DNA of 64,000 nucleotides from NCBI GenBank assembly GCA_001642005.1, contig LWCA01000011.1:27475-91474 (forward strand), read 5' to 3'. Below, piece by piece: positions 24,415 through 36,659 of the stretch; within the stretch, counting starts at the first letter, position 1, and the number at the start of each line of letters is the position of its first letter. The position numbers were made by a program, and so were the translations under genes. The notes below the pieces were generated by a model. The model searched no databases. It had not been told where the DNA came from and was given only the letters and a program-made list of their open reading frames with translations. The stretch is from Intoshia linei (taxonomy: Eukaryota > Orthonectida > Rhopaluridae).

Positions 24415-25185
24415 TTAATTTTGTTTCAATTGGTCAAGACGGTTTTGTAAATCGTCCGTATCATTAGTAATTATAGAATCATTCACACATGGTCGTTGGT
24501 GTATCTCTAATCTACAATTAATTTATATCGATATGTTGAACCTGATAGTTTTTCATTTATTTCTGCTGATATTTCCCCAATAATTGCTTCCGTTACGTCA
24601 TCACTAATAGAATAAGGTAAATTAGAAATAAACGTCAAACCCTTCTTCCTCAACTCCTTCGTCAAATGCTATTTCCATGGCATCATCTAGAGTTTCAGAT
24701 TTGGCGTCCGTAATTTCGTTCTCACGTTGAAAATTATACATGATGCTTTGTAATTCGGGTAAATTTACCTATATAGTTAATATCTGAAAAATTTGACAAA
24801 CTTGTTTATTGATGGATTTCAACGCAGAACTGGTACTTTTGAGAGCATGTGTTAATTCTGTTATTGACATGACGGTGCTGAGCTTAACACTCACAGCTTG
24901 GATATGTGATTCAAGTATGGCTGTTTTGGTAATATTACGACGTGTTTGAGCTAATTGTTTAGCCAAGGTTCTGGCTGCAGTCTATTAAATGTATGCATTT
25001 AGTTTATAAATGTATACGGGTTTATCATCCTGTAACATTTTTTTAATTTTGGGTTTTAAAGAATTTTCAATTCTGACAAGGCGAGTATTTAATTGGCCGA
25101 CTTGTCTTAATGTTTTCTTAATTAAGCGATCGTTTTTTCTAATTTTTTCCCTTGGAGTTTCCCTGCCAAATAGTGATTTTAACAT
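24415..25185 (-). CDS. CHMP2A: ESCRT-III subunit CHMP2A/Vps2
   Basis: Five exons (25185-25018, 24981-24802, 24768-24641, 24603-24542, 24506-24415) with introns of 33-37 bp join to 209 aa (human protein 222). The N-terminus MLKSLFGRETPREKIRKNDR matches CHMP2A helix 1. The basic first helices are followed by an acidic half. The C-terminus DDLQNRLDQLK is the MIM1 motif that binds the VPS4 MIT domain. ESCRT-III polymers of this subunit drive membrane scission in multivesicular bodies, cytokinesis and nuclear-envelope repair. The ATG lies 76 bp after the CCDC61 stop on the same strand. TTTACAG ends 3 nt upstream of it, and I see no untranslated exon, so trans-splicing is possible. Confidence 0.92.
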
Positions 25186-25252
25186 TGCTGTAAATGAATT
25201 TAATTCGTTATAGAGATAAATGCTAGGGAATTGAATACAATTTCACATATTG

Positions 25253-25258
25253 TTTATT
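25253..25258 (-). terminator. Poly(A) signal of the CCDC61 homologue
   Basis: AATAAA on the minus strand, 3 nt after the CCDC61 TAA. It sits inside the 76-bp gap before CHMP2A. Confidence 0.55.
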
Positions 25259-25261
25259 TGA

Positions 25262-28228
25262 TTAATACAAATGTTTGTCTATATAAATTTGTAATTGCTC
25301 TAATTTTTTGTCAATTTCGTTAATGTTGTAATCCTTAATTGTGTCTAAAGGAAATATTTAAAAGTTTAATTTCAAAAATACCTGATTTGTAGATATCAAC
25401 CGATGAATCAGATTCGATGTAATAATTTTGCCTGGATTTTATATTGGGTTTATTTTTTTTTAATACTGATTTTGATTTTGATTTTGATTGGTACTTGCTT
25501 TTATTGTTACTGGAAATATTAAAATTTGAATCTGAATCGCTAGTGTTAAGTCTTTCGTCTAATTTTTCATGTTTAAATTAAAAATTTTGTACCTGATCTG
25601 TATTGAAACTGACCACTTCCGAAAATTGGCTTTTTTGTTCTAAATTTTTTTTATAAATACAGGTATATTCTTATATTTTTAAATTTACCTCGTCTTGCAT
25701 TGGTTTATGTATTGTTTTTTCTTTACATATTCTGTTGGATTAAATCTTTTAAATCCACCTATATGGCATTATAATATAAATGCAAATATTATTACTTGAT
25801 GCACTATGAGATCTTTTAATTTGAGTATTATTATCGTTGCACATGATCCTGTAATTGGCAGAATTTGACCTTACTTGCCTTTTTTGTGGTTCAGTCATAT
25901 ATCTACTTTTAATGTGGCCATATTGGTTTGATTTGTAGTAATGGTTCTTGTTAGAGTTACTACAATTATTAAAATGTGAATTCCGTTTACTCGGTTTGAG
26001 ATTTGAGGAACAGCTATCTGAAGAAAATCTATCTTGAAAATTCTTTTTATAATTTGAATTTTGTGATGAATTTAATCGATAAACGGATAATTGAGTTGAT
26101 AGCTGTTTTACCCGTGCAATTAATCGTTTCTCTTCCTTTTTCATCGTATTTATCTAAAAATGGTATATTTCCCTTTAAAAATGTAAACAGTTTCCTGAAG
26201 TCGCCGATTTTCATATTCTGTATCGGAAATATGTTGTCGAAATTCTCTTCTTTCTTTCTTCATGTGACTTTTTAATTGAGAGACAATGGATTGCAGCGAT
26301 TTTTCCGTGTTGTTTCCTGTTTGGTTTATATTTTCACAATACGGAATTGATTCAGAAATGGTAACAACGTCTGTAACAAGAGGTAATGGTAATGGATATT
26401 GCACCGTATCGAATCGAGAAGTGTACGTCAAAACCAAATACCGTTTATTGTGAATATCTCGGACAAATTTGCAATCTTGTCGATTAGTTTTCATTCTCTG
26501 AATTTTTTCCAAGTCTTCATATGTCAAAATGGTTAATGAAATTTCTGGACATTGTTCAGTCTGAAATTTACAAAAATAATTATAAAATAATTGACAAAAA
26601 CTGCATCACCCAATCAAAGCAATAGGCCCTATAAAATTTTTTAAGAAAATGTGACCTCTATACATTGGTTAATCGATCTTTCATTATTTAAAAATTAAAA
26701 ATAACTAATTGGACTGTTTAAATTAATAGAACATTTTATTATACGATAATTTTGGTATAATTAAGAAATTTTCCAATATTACCTATTAATAAATTAAAAA
26801 ACTAGACCTCATGATTGTAGGCCGTGTCATATAGATACTATGTCACCTCTCCTGGACCCACACACATTTTGTGTCATCTGTCCCCAGTGGTTCTTAAAAA
26901 ATTTTTTTTTAACGCACCCTTATGGATTATAAAAATGAAACGTATCAAAATTTTAATACCTCATTTCGTATCCGAGAGCTACTTTGCACCGAAGAAATTT
27001 TTGGAAAATGGGGTATTTTTTCCAAATTGAGCATTAAAAAAATGAAGCGTCCTGAATAACAACTATTTTATGGTCAAATTTAACCTGTATATTCCAAACC
27101 CACTATTAAGCGCTATATGGCACTACGAATCATTAGTTAAATTTTTTTAGGAGCTTATTTTTGATATTGTGGTTTGTAGCATGGTTGATTCATCTGTCTC
27201 ATTAGAACACCATTTTCGCATTTCTAATTTAAAAGGGTATGTTTTGTAGAAAAATTAAAGTTATGGATGAACATATAATTACTTAAGTCTTGGAACATTT
27301 CATTATAAAAAAATTCATAACACATATCACATCATAAATGTAAAAATTTCAAATACAGCCCAAAAAATCGTCATAGTCCACTTTCTAATTTACATTATCA
27401 AAATAGTAAATATGTAAGAAATTTTTCATTACATATTCATTCAGAATGACCCTAGTCCAGAGGTGGGGAAGCATTTACTGTTAACGAAGGCCATATTAAC
27501 GTCCATAAAATTTTAATAAGGCCCCACGTTTCTAAATAAAATTCAATCAAATACAGCAGTGCTTCTCATGGAGGTGACTGGTCACCCAAGGGGTGAATGA
27601 TACATTTATAGCATATTTTATTCAATTTAGTAAAATCTTATGAGAAAACACCATAATTTTACCAACCTTAAGGAAAAAATCCTTTTTACCAATATTTTGT
27701 GAAAAATCTCGTTTTACCAAAAATTAAAATTTTAAAAATAATAAAATAATTCAAATTGTTAAAAATTTATCTTATTGTTAAAATGAAATTTTTCAATAAA
27801 TAAAGATAATTTATGACATGTCGAAAATATTACAATATTTTTGAAATATTAAATGTGAAAAAAGATGAATTAATTTTAATAATAAATCATATTTTAATAA
27901 TTTTAATTACGGATAGATTTATATATATTTTGTATTTACCTGATACAATCGAATCATATCACAAAATATATTAAACGATTTATAACTTCCACTTTTTTTA
28001 GACATTTTTTCAATATCTATAAAAATATTAGTATAATTAATTCTACTTAATGGAAATATTACATTTATTATTGAATGTATCAGCCCAACATAGTTTTGTT
28101 TCTACATTTTTAAGGAAAATATTGATATTTTTCAAATTTGCTTCAAAATCTTCTAAACGAATTATCAAAGAATAAGGTCCAACTTTGGTATTTAATAATA
28201 AGTTTTTATTGATATCCTGACGCACCAT
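25262..28228 (-). CDS. CCDC61: CCDC61/VFL3 homologue, centriole and basal-body protein
   Basis: Eight exons (28228-28063, 28016-27940, 26560-26189, 26153-25796, 25758-25689, 25639-25593, 25558-25382, 25344-25262) give 449 aa (human 512). The N-terminal head of the XRCC4/SAS-6 superfamily shows SGSYKSFNIFCDMI, then LTILTYEDLEKI, KRYLVLTYTSRFDTVQYPLP. A coiled coil follows (about 150-230, ending RLIARVKQLSTQLSVYR), then a Ser/Asn-rich linker. The conserved C-terminal motifs are GFKRFNPTEYVKKK and NEIDKKLEQLQIYIDK. CCDC61 dimers organise basal-body feet, striated rootlets and spindle poles. Intron 2 (26561-27939) carries hAT-like ends; the others are 34-49 bp. A TTTTGA microsatellite at about 25468-25488 encodes a KSKSKS run. 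The ATG at 28228 is the first with a family-like start; a few open codons precede it. Confidence 0.9.
27458..27740. mobile_element. hAT-like ends in CCDC61 intron 2
   Basis: CAGAGGTGGGGAAGC starts at 27458 and CAGTGCTTCTCATGG at 27557, both hAT-type termini. From 27640 the R2-type words (ccttaaggaaaaaatccttttt, accaatatttt, gttttacca) follow. The terminus at 27557 is the mirror of the one ending at 35466. No second end was located here, so these are fragments. Confidence 0.5.
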
Positions 28229-28789
28229 TTTATTTTTAAATATATAAAATTCCAATTGTTTATTCTTACGTTTCTATGATGTAAATTTACCACTATAAAC
28301 ATTGCTGGTTGTATAAATGTAACGCGTTGAGTTTATCCGTTGATATGTTCAAACTAATTTTAGAATTTATTATTATGAACATTGTTTCATTAAATTATTA
28401 TTAAATTGTTAATTAATTTAACTTGCTAAATTATTAAATTAAAATAATTTACTATTATAATTAATAGAAACACTCAGAATCAAACCATCGCGTTGATTCA
28501 TACGTGTGAAAAGACCAACTTTTCAATAATAATGTGAATAATAATATAATGTGAGAAAGTGCAAACAATTGGAGCATGTCTCAAGATAGGTTGTGAATTG
28601 TGACTCTGCGTGCAATCTTTACCATGCTTTTAGAAATATTTATGAGATCAATAAAAATTAATTTCAATGATATGGGAAACACCATGGCAAGTCTGTTATA
28701 CAATATATTGACCTAAAAGTTGGTTTAAACTCTGAAAATATTAAAAAGTATCTGTTGGTGAAGTTTCACACTGAATTTAAAACCTCGGT

Positions 28790-31783
28790 ATGGATAATAC
28801 TGAGTCTGCTGACAATGACAAGTTAAAAAGTGTCATGTTAACAGATGATATTGCTAGAGCGGCCCAAAAGGTTCGTCGACGTCCATATAGTCAATTTTAC
28901 ACATTTAAATACCCCAAGAAAATTTACAATAAGGTCGATAACGTCAAGAATATCAAATCGTTTCAAATTAAACACGAAAAAATAGAAACGAAAGAAATAA
29001 AAGCTGGACCATGTCTAATTGATAAACCTAATAAAACCAAAAGTAAATCAGTTTTAGAAATTTATCCTGAAAAAATCGAAATTCCAATAAGCCGATACAA
29101 ATCCATGAATTATGACGATACTGTTGCTTATCCATTTACTAGCATCGAAGAAATAAAACTAAATTTCCCACGTAGACAGACAGAAAATGAAAAATTTTTG
29201 AATCATCTCAAAATTGGCGCACAACCTCAACCCTTATACAATTCTAACAATGACAAACAATGTGAAACACCTGTCAACGTACCATCCTCGTCGTCTAATG
29301 AAGATAGTATTTATGAAAATTACAACGACATAAAAGAAAGATTAAACATAATCTACGCGGAACATTTAAACTCGAAATTTGATAAAATTGACAATGCACC
29401 AATACCTCTACCTAGAAAAAAACGCCAAAAGGGTACTTAAATACAACAATATCAAAATGTATATAATTTTTTGATTTTTATAGAAAGTGAAAATATTGTG
29501 GAAATTAATGAAACCATCTCATCCTTTGATTTTCTTGAAGACATGAATAATACCGATGACGAAATTGAACCTATTGATCGAAAAAGTTTATTATATTGAT
29601 ATATTTTTTAAAACTAATAAAATCTAAATAATAGATGTATCGAACAATCCTACAATAAATAATATAGGAGACAAAATTGACCAGGAATTTGAAAATGCTC
29701 TGAATCGCGATTTCGATATACAAGATACATGCAGTTCCGAATCTTCAAATACTCAAAGTACTCAACACGCTACCGATATTGTTATTTCTAAACCAACAGT
29801 CAGCTCCATGATATCATTTGTTCAGCAGGTACTCAATTCAACCAAAATTTCCAGTTTACATAATTTTATAGGCGAATGGAAAAGTTTGGCAGGGGTACGC
29901 CCTTATTTCAACAAAGAAAAAATTACGATCCAGGTTCCTACGTTGTTGGTTACATTTTGATTCAAAAACCTTTTCTGTATCATACCGAACCTCTAATGTA
30001 ATCAATTTTTATCTTTATACCACGATTATTAGATTACTAGAAAAATTTTAATTTACGCATCAGAGATGAAAAACGTTGTACAAGATATTTCTGTAATTGT
30101 TTTGATTTATAATCTGTCAATTTTGTAGAATCAATTTAGTAGCAAATTTTATTGCTTTGATTTAATAACCACCAACAAAAACTACAGATTTGGTACATTT
30201 TCTATAGGTATATTATTTTTTATTTCATTCATTATAATGCATACAATTATTTGTCTAAAAGTATCTATTTAAAGAAATAATTGAGCTTATTATCGTATTT
30301 ATATTATTTTATTACTCATAAAATAAAAAAAATGGTTTATTACCTAGAAATTTAATGTTTTCGTATTCTAACTTATATAATATGCTACGCGATTTTTGTT
30401 TGTGTGTACCACTTTATTGAAATAACTACCAGTCTTAGAATTTTTTAAAGACCACATTTTAATTACAGTTTTTTCCGGGACGTATAATAAGATAAATTTC
30501 AACCTCCCAATTTCACATCTTACGGGTCAAAAACTCCAATTATCCCTCTTTTTGAAAATCAAACGAGTTGGACAATTTAAAAAAATGTATACGCTGATAC
30601 GGATTTTAAAATCATAAACATTATTATAAATTTAAATTTAAAAACATTATATCTTCATGGCCAAAACCCCAAATTACTCTTCTTTTTTTAATGAAAACAG
30701 CCCTAGAATTTCAAAAAATTTCAATCCGAATAAGTGACAACTTCACGGTCAAAAAAGCATTTTAGTATTCATATTTTTTTTTCGAAATATTTTATTAAAA
30801 TAAAAAATGTGAAATAATTAACGGTCCGAAAATTTAAAAAAAAAGAAGATTATTCTGATAGAGCTTATTCCAGTTGATATAAATACAAAATTTCAACCCC
30901 AGAAATCTACGCATTCCCGATGAAAAATAATTTTTAATATATTATCAACCAATATTTTTCAAATATTTCGATGAACAAATAAATAAATGTAAAATAAATG
31001 TAAAAATGTTCATATCTCAAGACGTTCATCTTTGGAGAATTGACTGTATTTATAAATAGTTTTTTAGATTTGACAAGCCTTGTATTTCATATGCATAAAC
31101 CATATACCCATGAAACGTTGTTCTGATTTTATTTAGATGCCGAAAAATTAAAATAAATTCTGTCGTGGATCCCAATAATTTAAAAATTTGATCGTTTGAT
31201 TTTCTATTATAATATTATTATTAATGATAAACAACTATAAAAAATTATTTCGAAAAGTGACTGAAAAAAATGCAATCAATGTCTTAATCCTTAATATTGA
31301 TAATTTGTAGTATTTTCTCCGGTGCATATATTTTTTAATAAGTAAAAAATAAATGCTGGTTTAAAAGAGTTATTTATTTCTAAATTTTTGGTTAAGTTTT
31401 AATTATATAAAAATATTAACAATTAATATACCGGCAATTTATAATTCAGGGAATTTGGAACTTGCATTTTCATATTAATTAGCAATTAACATCTATATTT
31501 ACGATTAATCAACAATATATTAAGGTTTAAGAATGACACTGAATTCTGATATTTATCCGTATACAAATTGTCTGAAATTTTCAAATTCTAAAGAATTCTA
31601 AATTACCGGGCATATATAATATTTATACAATAAAATCACGTTTGGAAACTAATACATTATTGTATTATACATTTCCACTTTGTGTTTGTAAAATATGTCA
31701 AATATATTAAATTATTTATAGATGACATGACAATTTGGAGTAGTGTTTTGATGGAAGCGATACTAGCGGAAAAAGGTGGCTAA
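28790..31783 (+). CDS. Unidentified protein with a C-terminal PH-like domain
   Basis: Seven exons (28790-29432, 29484-29585, 29635-29828, 29872-29997, 30033-30092, 30129-30207, 31722-31783) join in frame to 421 aa. Residues 1-310 are hydrophilic and Lys/Ser/Glu-rich, with Pro-rich PLPRKKRQ near 210. The last 110 residues alternate short strands and end in a helix with a lone Trp (MTIWSSVLMEAILAEKGG). They begin GKVWQGYALISTKKK and include RFLRCWLHFD and FYCFDLITTNKNYRF. That is the layout of a pleckstrin homology domain, which would bind phosphoinositides or protein partners at membranes. The fold is inferred from pattern, not from a search. I do not recognise the gene. The 1514-bp last intron contains an R1 copy. 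AATAAA lies 20 bp after the stop. Confidence 0.7.
30378..31010 (-). repeat. Dispersed repeat R1, well-preserved copy inside an intron
   Basis: Reverse complement of the R1 copy at about 5990-6632. The shared words include atacgctgatacggatttta, caaacgagttgga, ttacgggtcaaaaactccaa and gaaatctacgcattcccg, all in order. It lies in the last intron of the PH-like gene. Confidence 0.8.
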
Positions 31784-32597
31784 AATGTATATTTGAAGCA
31801 TGTAATAAATTTTAAAATTTACCAGTTTACTAAATGCGTTAGACTACGATCGATTAAAAAAACAAAAAGTTGTAGTTTTTGAAATTGTATATGTTTAAAT
31901 GCTAAGTCGTCAAGTTGGATAAATATATTAATGTGATAGATTGACAGTGAGATGTATATTTCTACAAGAAAGGCAAACAGTAATCCCTTAGTCTGTGCTA
32001 GCAATGAACGTCATAAATGATAGTTTCGTATTATTAATAGTAGAAATCGGATCTAAATGGGGATTCGATTTTGCATAATAATAATTTTAATAATAATTTG
32101 CATAAGATTTTGATATAAATTAATTGCTGTATTGGAATCTTATCAAATGTATTTAATTTTGACAGGGAGCATTAAATTTGTAATTTACAACTTTTACTAT
32201 TGCAGCAAACTTTCTTACTGCTTTAGGGTTTACAATAAAATATTGGAAGCGTGATAATTTGTAACAATCTCATTTTAGAAAATGTCAATACTCCAACGTG
32301 TAATTATATCATTTCATTATTTCATTAAAAGTTTTAGAGAATAAGTTTAAACCTTTAAGCACTTTATCAAAATAAATCCATCCCATAATTGATTTTTGCA
32401 TTAACACTTGTTGCACGCCAAAAAGTTTTCTTATGATTGTACCGTTTGAGATGAATACAGGGATATAAATCTGAATATTTTTAACGATTCAAACTATTAT
32501 CGACAACTGCATTTTAATTGATAGATTTTTGACCCACAATTGCAGTTGTCTAATCATTTAAATATTCCATTTACAAATTAATCTCGATTGAAATGGA
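31784..32597. other. Intergenic between the PH-like gene and the lectin gene
   Basis: No exon, RNA or clear repeat identified apart from the poly(A) signal near 31804. Confidence 0.35.
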
Positions 32598-33416
32598 ATG
32601 ACTATTTGCATTTTTTTATTTTACGTATTTGTACAAATCGTATTAGGGGTGCCTTTACCTGAAAGATATAATCATCCATGGGATCATTTTACAGGAAATA
32701 TTCCTTTTGCGTCACAGAAAATTGTATACGAAAGTGGTTTTTATGTTTTTATTTTGCGTATACATAATTTAGCAAATGCTACTGTTTGCCAATGGGAAAC
32801 TGTGGTCATTCATTGTGAAACTTATAAATCTGTCATCATTATCAAAAGTGCAATTTATGGTAGAATGCACACTCTTTATAAGAAATGTATCCAAAACTCG
32901 TATGGCTTTCAGGGTTGTTATAAAGATGTTTCAAGTTATATATACTCAAAATGCTTCGCTCAAAAGAGGTGCACAATCACGCTTCCAGATTTTCATTTGG
33001 ATAAAATGGGATCTTGTCCAGACGATTTAAAATCCTTTTTAATTATACAATACGTCTGTCTAAAAAGTAAATCTTTCAATTAAAATTGACATGTACAATT
33101 TATTTATTTCTTAGTTGAAAACCATCAAAAAGTCAACATACAATTCAAGCACGTTCATTTGAACAAAAAGGGTTTTGTTGTCAGCAAAAAACAGCAACAA
33201 ATATTTTTAATTGGATATATGGATCAATTCAAAAGTGAAATGTATCTAAATCTCAAAATTTCGATTTATTCTCCACATGGAAATGATTATAAACTTTCCA
33301 AATATATACGACTTGTTAAAAACAAAACTGCACTATGCCATTCTGCTGGTTACATTATTCCCGATTTTAACAATGACAGTATATTTATCATTCAATATAT
33401 AGTTTATTCTTTTTAA
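32598..33416 (+). CDS. Secreted protein with a SUEL-type galactose-binding lectin domain
   Basis: Two exons (32598-33066, 33115-33416; 48-bp intron) give 256 aa. A signal peptide (CIFLFYVFVQIVLGVPLP) opens the protein. Residues 65-155 fit the SUEL lectin pattern: WETVVIHCE, SAIYGR, then six further Cys including FQGCYKD, KRCTITLPD, SCPD and IIQYVC. A second, Cys-poor region of similar size (about 158-256) is a possible diverged lectin repeat, starting VNIQFKHVHLNKKG. There is no membrane helix, so it is probably secreted and binds surface glycans. EVA-1 and latrophilin carry the same domain, but with membrane segments that are absent here. The first ATG (32593) gives an immediate stop; the next one, at 32598, is used. 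Confidence 0.75.
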
Positions 33417-34430
33417 AAAATTCAAAATTTACCACACAAGTTCAAAGTTAATACATTTATTAGTATTCAATCTTTTTAAGGTAAAATTACAGTAATACAA
33501 TATTTTTCATTTTTAGCAAAAATTGTGAATATAGCCTGATTATAAATTTGTAAAATTAAAATTGATTAACTATATTTTTATTGTCAAACATAATTCAATT
33601 TTTATGTCCAATGCTTAAATAAACATTTAATTGGGTTAAGATAAACATAAAACTTGCTTTATAATTTGGTACACAATTCTGAGGAAAAAATGAAAGTGTC
33701 GAAACTGATTTGTAATCAATTGACTTATCCTATAAACTTGAAAAAATTGATTTTATAATCCTTATATTTATATACTACTTTGTATTCTCTATTATTTTAA
33801 GTACATCTTGAGACGTCATGAATTAAGATAAGTTTAGGATTCGTTTATAATAATTAATAATAATTTATCAACGAATTACTAATATATATATATATTATTT
33901 CATTATGTTTATTATTAGTCATAGTAATTTTGACTATATCAAATTCAAATATGACCATATTAAATGCAAACATGACTATATCAAATACAAACATGACTAT
34001 ATAAATAGAGAATATCTATATCTTAATTTTTTTGATTGATTGACATTAAATCGAGTCCACATTGTATTATTTGTAAAAAATCAATTATTATTAATATAAT
34101 CACGTTTTAATGAAGCATTTTATTACATTTATATTCCTAAATCGATGATTTTTCAACCTCTTATACCATCGTTATTTACTACCTTTATGGAAGTAGATAG
34201 AAAATAATGAAGTAATCGTCTAATTCATGATTAAGCATGTAATATAATTATTGTACCATCTAACTTAATATTCGAAACGTTTGAATCAATTTATAAATTT
34301 CTGTGGATCACCATAAATCAACATTTCTCATAAGCCGTTTTTTATGTACATTTTTGTATTAACATTTTTAAGTAAATTTTTGAGTTATTATTGCAACATT
34401 TAATTTAAATTTTAAATAAATGAACCGACA
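33417..34430. other. Intergenic with a 21-bp minisatellite
   Basis: AT-rich. TA dinucleotide run near 33882-33896 and a 21-bp tandem repeat at 33931-34007. No gene recognised. Confidence 0.4.
33931..34007. repeat. 21-bp minisatellite, about 3.6 units
   Basis: TGACTATATC or TGACCATATT starts at 33931, 33952, 33973 and 33994, an exact 21-bp step. The unit is close to TGACTATATCAAATACAAACA. Confidence 0.85.
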
Positions 34431-34737
34431 TTGAGTACTAAAAACTGGACAGATGCGTATCAATGGGTTCAAAAACAAAAGACTATTATTATGTCACATG
34501 ATCAGTATTATGTACCAACTGGAAATGATGTTAACTTGACCGAAGACTAAGTGAGTCAATATGTGGATTCAATAAATCAAAGCAGTTTTGAAAATTTTTT
34601 TAATATAAGAAAATGTTTAAATTCTGTTTGGAAAATATCGCTTGATCGTGAAAATTGAAAATCTAGAGTCGAAAGTTATCCCATTGAATGTCAAAAGAAA
34701 GAGGGGACGACCAGCTCAGGCAATCAAGTTTTGCTGA
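34431..34737 (+). pseudogene. Relic of a MULE-type transposase C-terminus
   Basis: Reads KNWTDAYQWVQKQKTIIMSH, then YYVPTGNDVNLTED, a stop, then SFENFFNIRKCLNSVWKISL. In another frame it ends with the AT-hook-like PLNVKRKRGRPAQAIK. This order is that of the C-terminal part of Mutator-like transposases. The SWIM zinc finger that should sit before the AT hook is deleted. Two in-frame stops and a frameshift make it dead. Recognition is from memory of the family, not a search. Confidence 0.65.
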
Positions 34738-35089
34738 GGCAGTGTTAAATTAACGGTTAATTCAATAAATTAAAAATTAGTTAATTAAAAGTCTATTCAC
34801 CCCAATAAAACAATTATTATGACATGTCATAATTGTGTAGAAATACACAATTTGCACTTATAAAATGTACTGAATTTGAGTACAAATAACGTCTTCACGT
34901 CATCACATCTTTTAAATTTTTATTGTTGGCTTTATGAATCATATATAATACATGGTGTTTGAAATATACAACAAAAATGTATGTGAAATTTAATCAAATA
35001 CAAATATACAAATGTATGTACATATAAAAATTTAATGTGAAAAGTGACATTAGTTTAATTCAATGATTTTGTGGAAGTTAATAGATAAG

Positions 35090-35466
35090 TTGGTAACCTT
35101 TAAACGTAAATCGCCACGTTTTTCAATATTGAAACATGTTCTATGTTTGCCGAAAAAATATGGCTAAATCCTTTTGGAATCAGATAGTGATTTCCTATAT
35201 AAAATTTTGATAAAATTAAATTTTTCAAAAAAATATTGGTAAAAGATGATTATTTCTTTAATGGTTGGTAAAATTGGGTTTTTTCTTTTGGGATTTGATA
35301 GAGGCATTTTTTATCTAAAAGTTTGGTAAAATTTTGGTTTTTTCACATATTTAACTAAATTGAATAAAATATGTTAAAAATTTATTATTCACCGTTATTC
35401 ACCCCAATCATCTAAAATTTTAGTATTTACCCCCTCATAAAAATATTTACCCCATGAGAAGCACTG
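35090..35466. mobile_element. R2/hAT-like element, right end preserved
   Basis: The right end CCATGAGAAGCACTG (35452-35466) is the reverse complement of the terminus at 27557. The interior (35195-35350) has the R2 words gttggtaaaattgggttttt and tttggtaaaattttggtttt about 30 bp apart. No clear left end. Confidence 0.5.
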
Positions 35467-35931
35467 ATTTAGACGCTAATATTATAAATTATAATGACAT
35501 AAACTATAAACGCTGTAACTATTAAATTATATGTTACAATAATAACTCAAATTTGTTTAAATTAAAAAAATAATGTTGATCTCTGGATATTTTACTGTAG
35601 TAGTGTTCGATAAAAAATTAATTTTATCTGGCATAGGCCCTATCGTACGTGTAAAAATACGGTTGCTTTGAATGGAAATATTATAGACATTAATTTTAAT
35701 TTGTTTACATAAAAATATAAATTATAATTCCATTTGAACTCGTCGTTTAATTATAGTCAATTATCCCTTTTAAGAAGTATGTTCTATAGTGCTTTTTTCT
35801 CTAGGTTCACTTAACCTTTAATGTATCCGTTAGGCAACAATGGTACAATAAAAAAAAATTCCATTTTTAAAATTTTAAACAAAAAAGTTTAAAATATACG
35901 TTAATACAATTAATAATTATAATTTCATCAG

Positions 35932-36549
35932 AATATTGTTTAACTTATACCAATAATAAAACAAATCATTATGAATTATCCATCAAAAGAGGAAAAATGT
36001 ATATTAATGGAAGAAACGATCCAATTTTAATCAAATATGAATACGAATATGGTAAATGATAAAAAACATACACTAAACTCAACATAGCTAAATGTGAAAT
36101 GCCAAAACTGCCACCAAAATCGTGGCACGCCCAGGAAGGTAACATTTTCACAGTTGGGTGTATTTGGGATAAGAAAAATAAATGGCGCTATGATTGCATA
36201 TCAAAGACATGGGAAAACAACAACAACCTTCCAATACCCCAAAAATGCTACATTGAAGGTAAAAACTATGCAACACAATAAAAAAGTATTTAGAATCAGT
36301 TATTATTGGGAATGAATCAATGAGTTAATATTGTATATTTAACAATTCAATATAATTTAGCTTATATAGCAATGTCAGTTTTATTTTTGTCAATATTTGC
36401 CTCTTTTATAATATTAACATGTATCATCTTATACATAAAAAAGTAATGATAGTCGAAAATGTTAACTTTTAATTTTATTTAGAAAAAAATGTGTAGAAAA
36501 TGATATATTTCAAGTTCGAACAAGTTCGAACAAATTCCAAATTATTTGA
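35932..36549 (+). CDS. Membrane protein with a CCP (sushi) domain, 5' end not found
   Basis: Five exons (35932-36051, 36088-36258, 36294-36323, 36361-36442, 36483-36549) separated by introns of 35-40 bp share one frame. They encode a Cys-containing first segment, then a CCP-like module: KCEMPKLPPKSW, VGCIWDKKNKWRYDCISKTW, PIPQKC. A membrane helix follows (MSVLFLSIFASFIILTCIIL) and a 25-residue cytoplasmic tail. CCP modules mediate extracellular protein contacts. An acceptor (tttcatcag) precedes 35932, so at least one upstream exon, with start codon and signal peptide, is missing. I could not place it in 34738-35930. It converges on CLYBL, 110 bp between stops. Confidence 0.6.
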
Positions 36550-36659
36550 AAAAGATTTTGAATTAAAATGGTGTCACAACAAAGACTGCATATATAGTCA
36601 ATATGCCTCGAAATCCTTCCAACTAGAAAAATGCATAAACATTTATCATTTATTAAACG

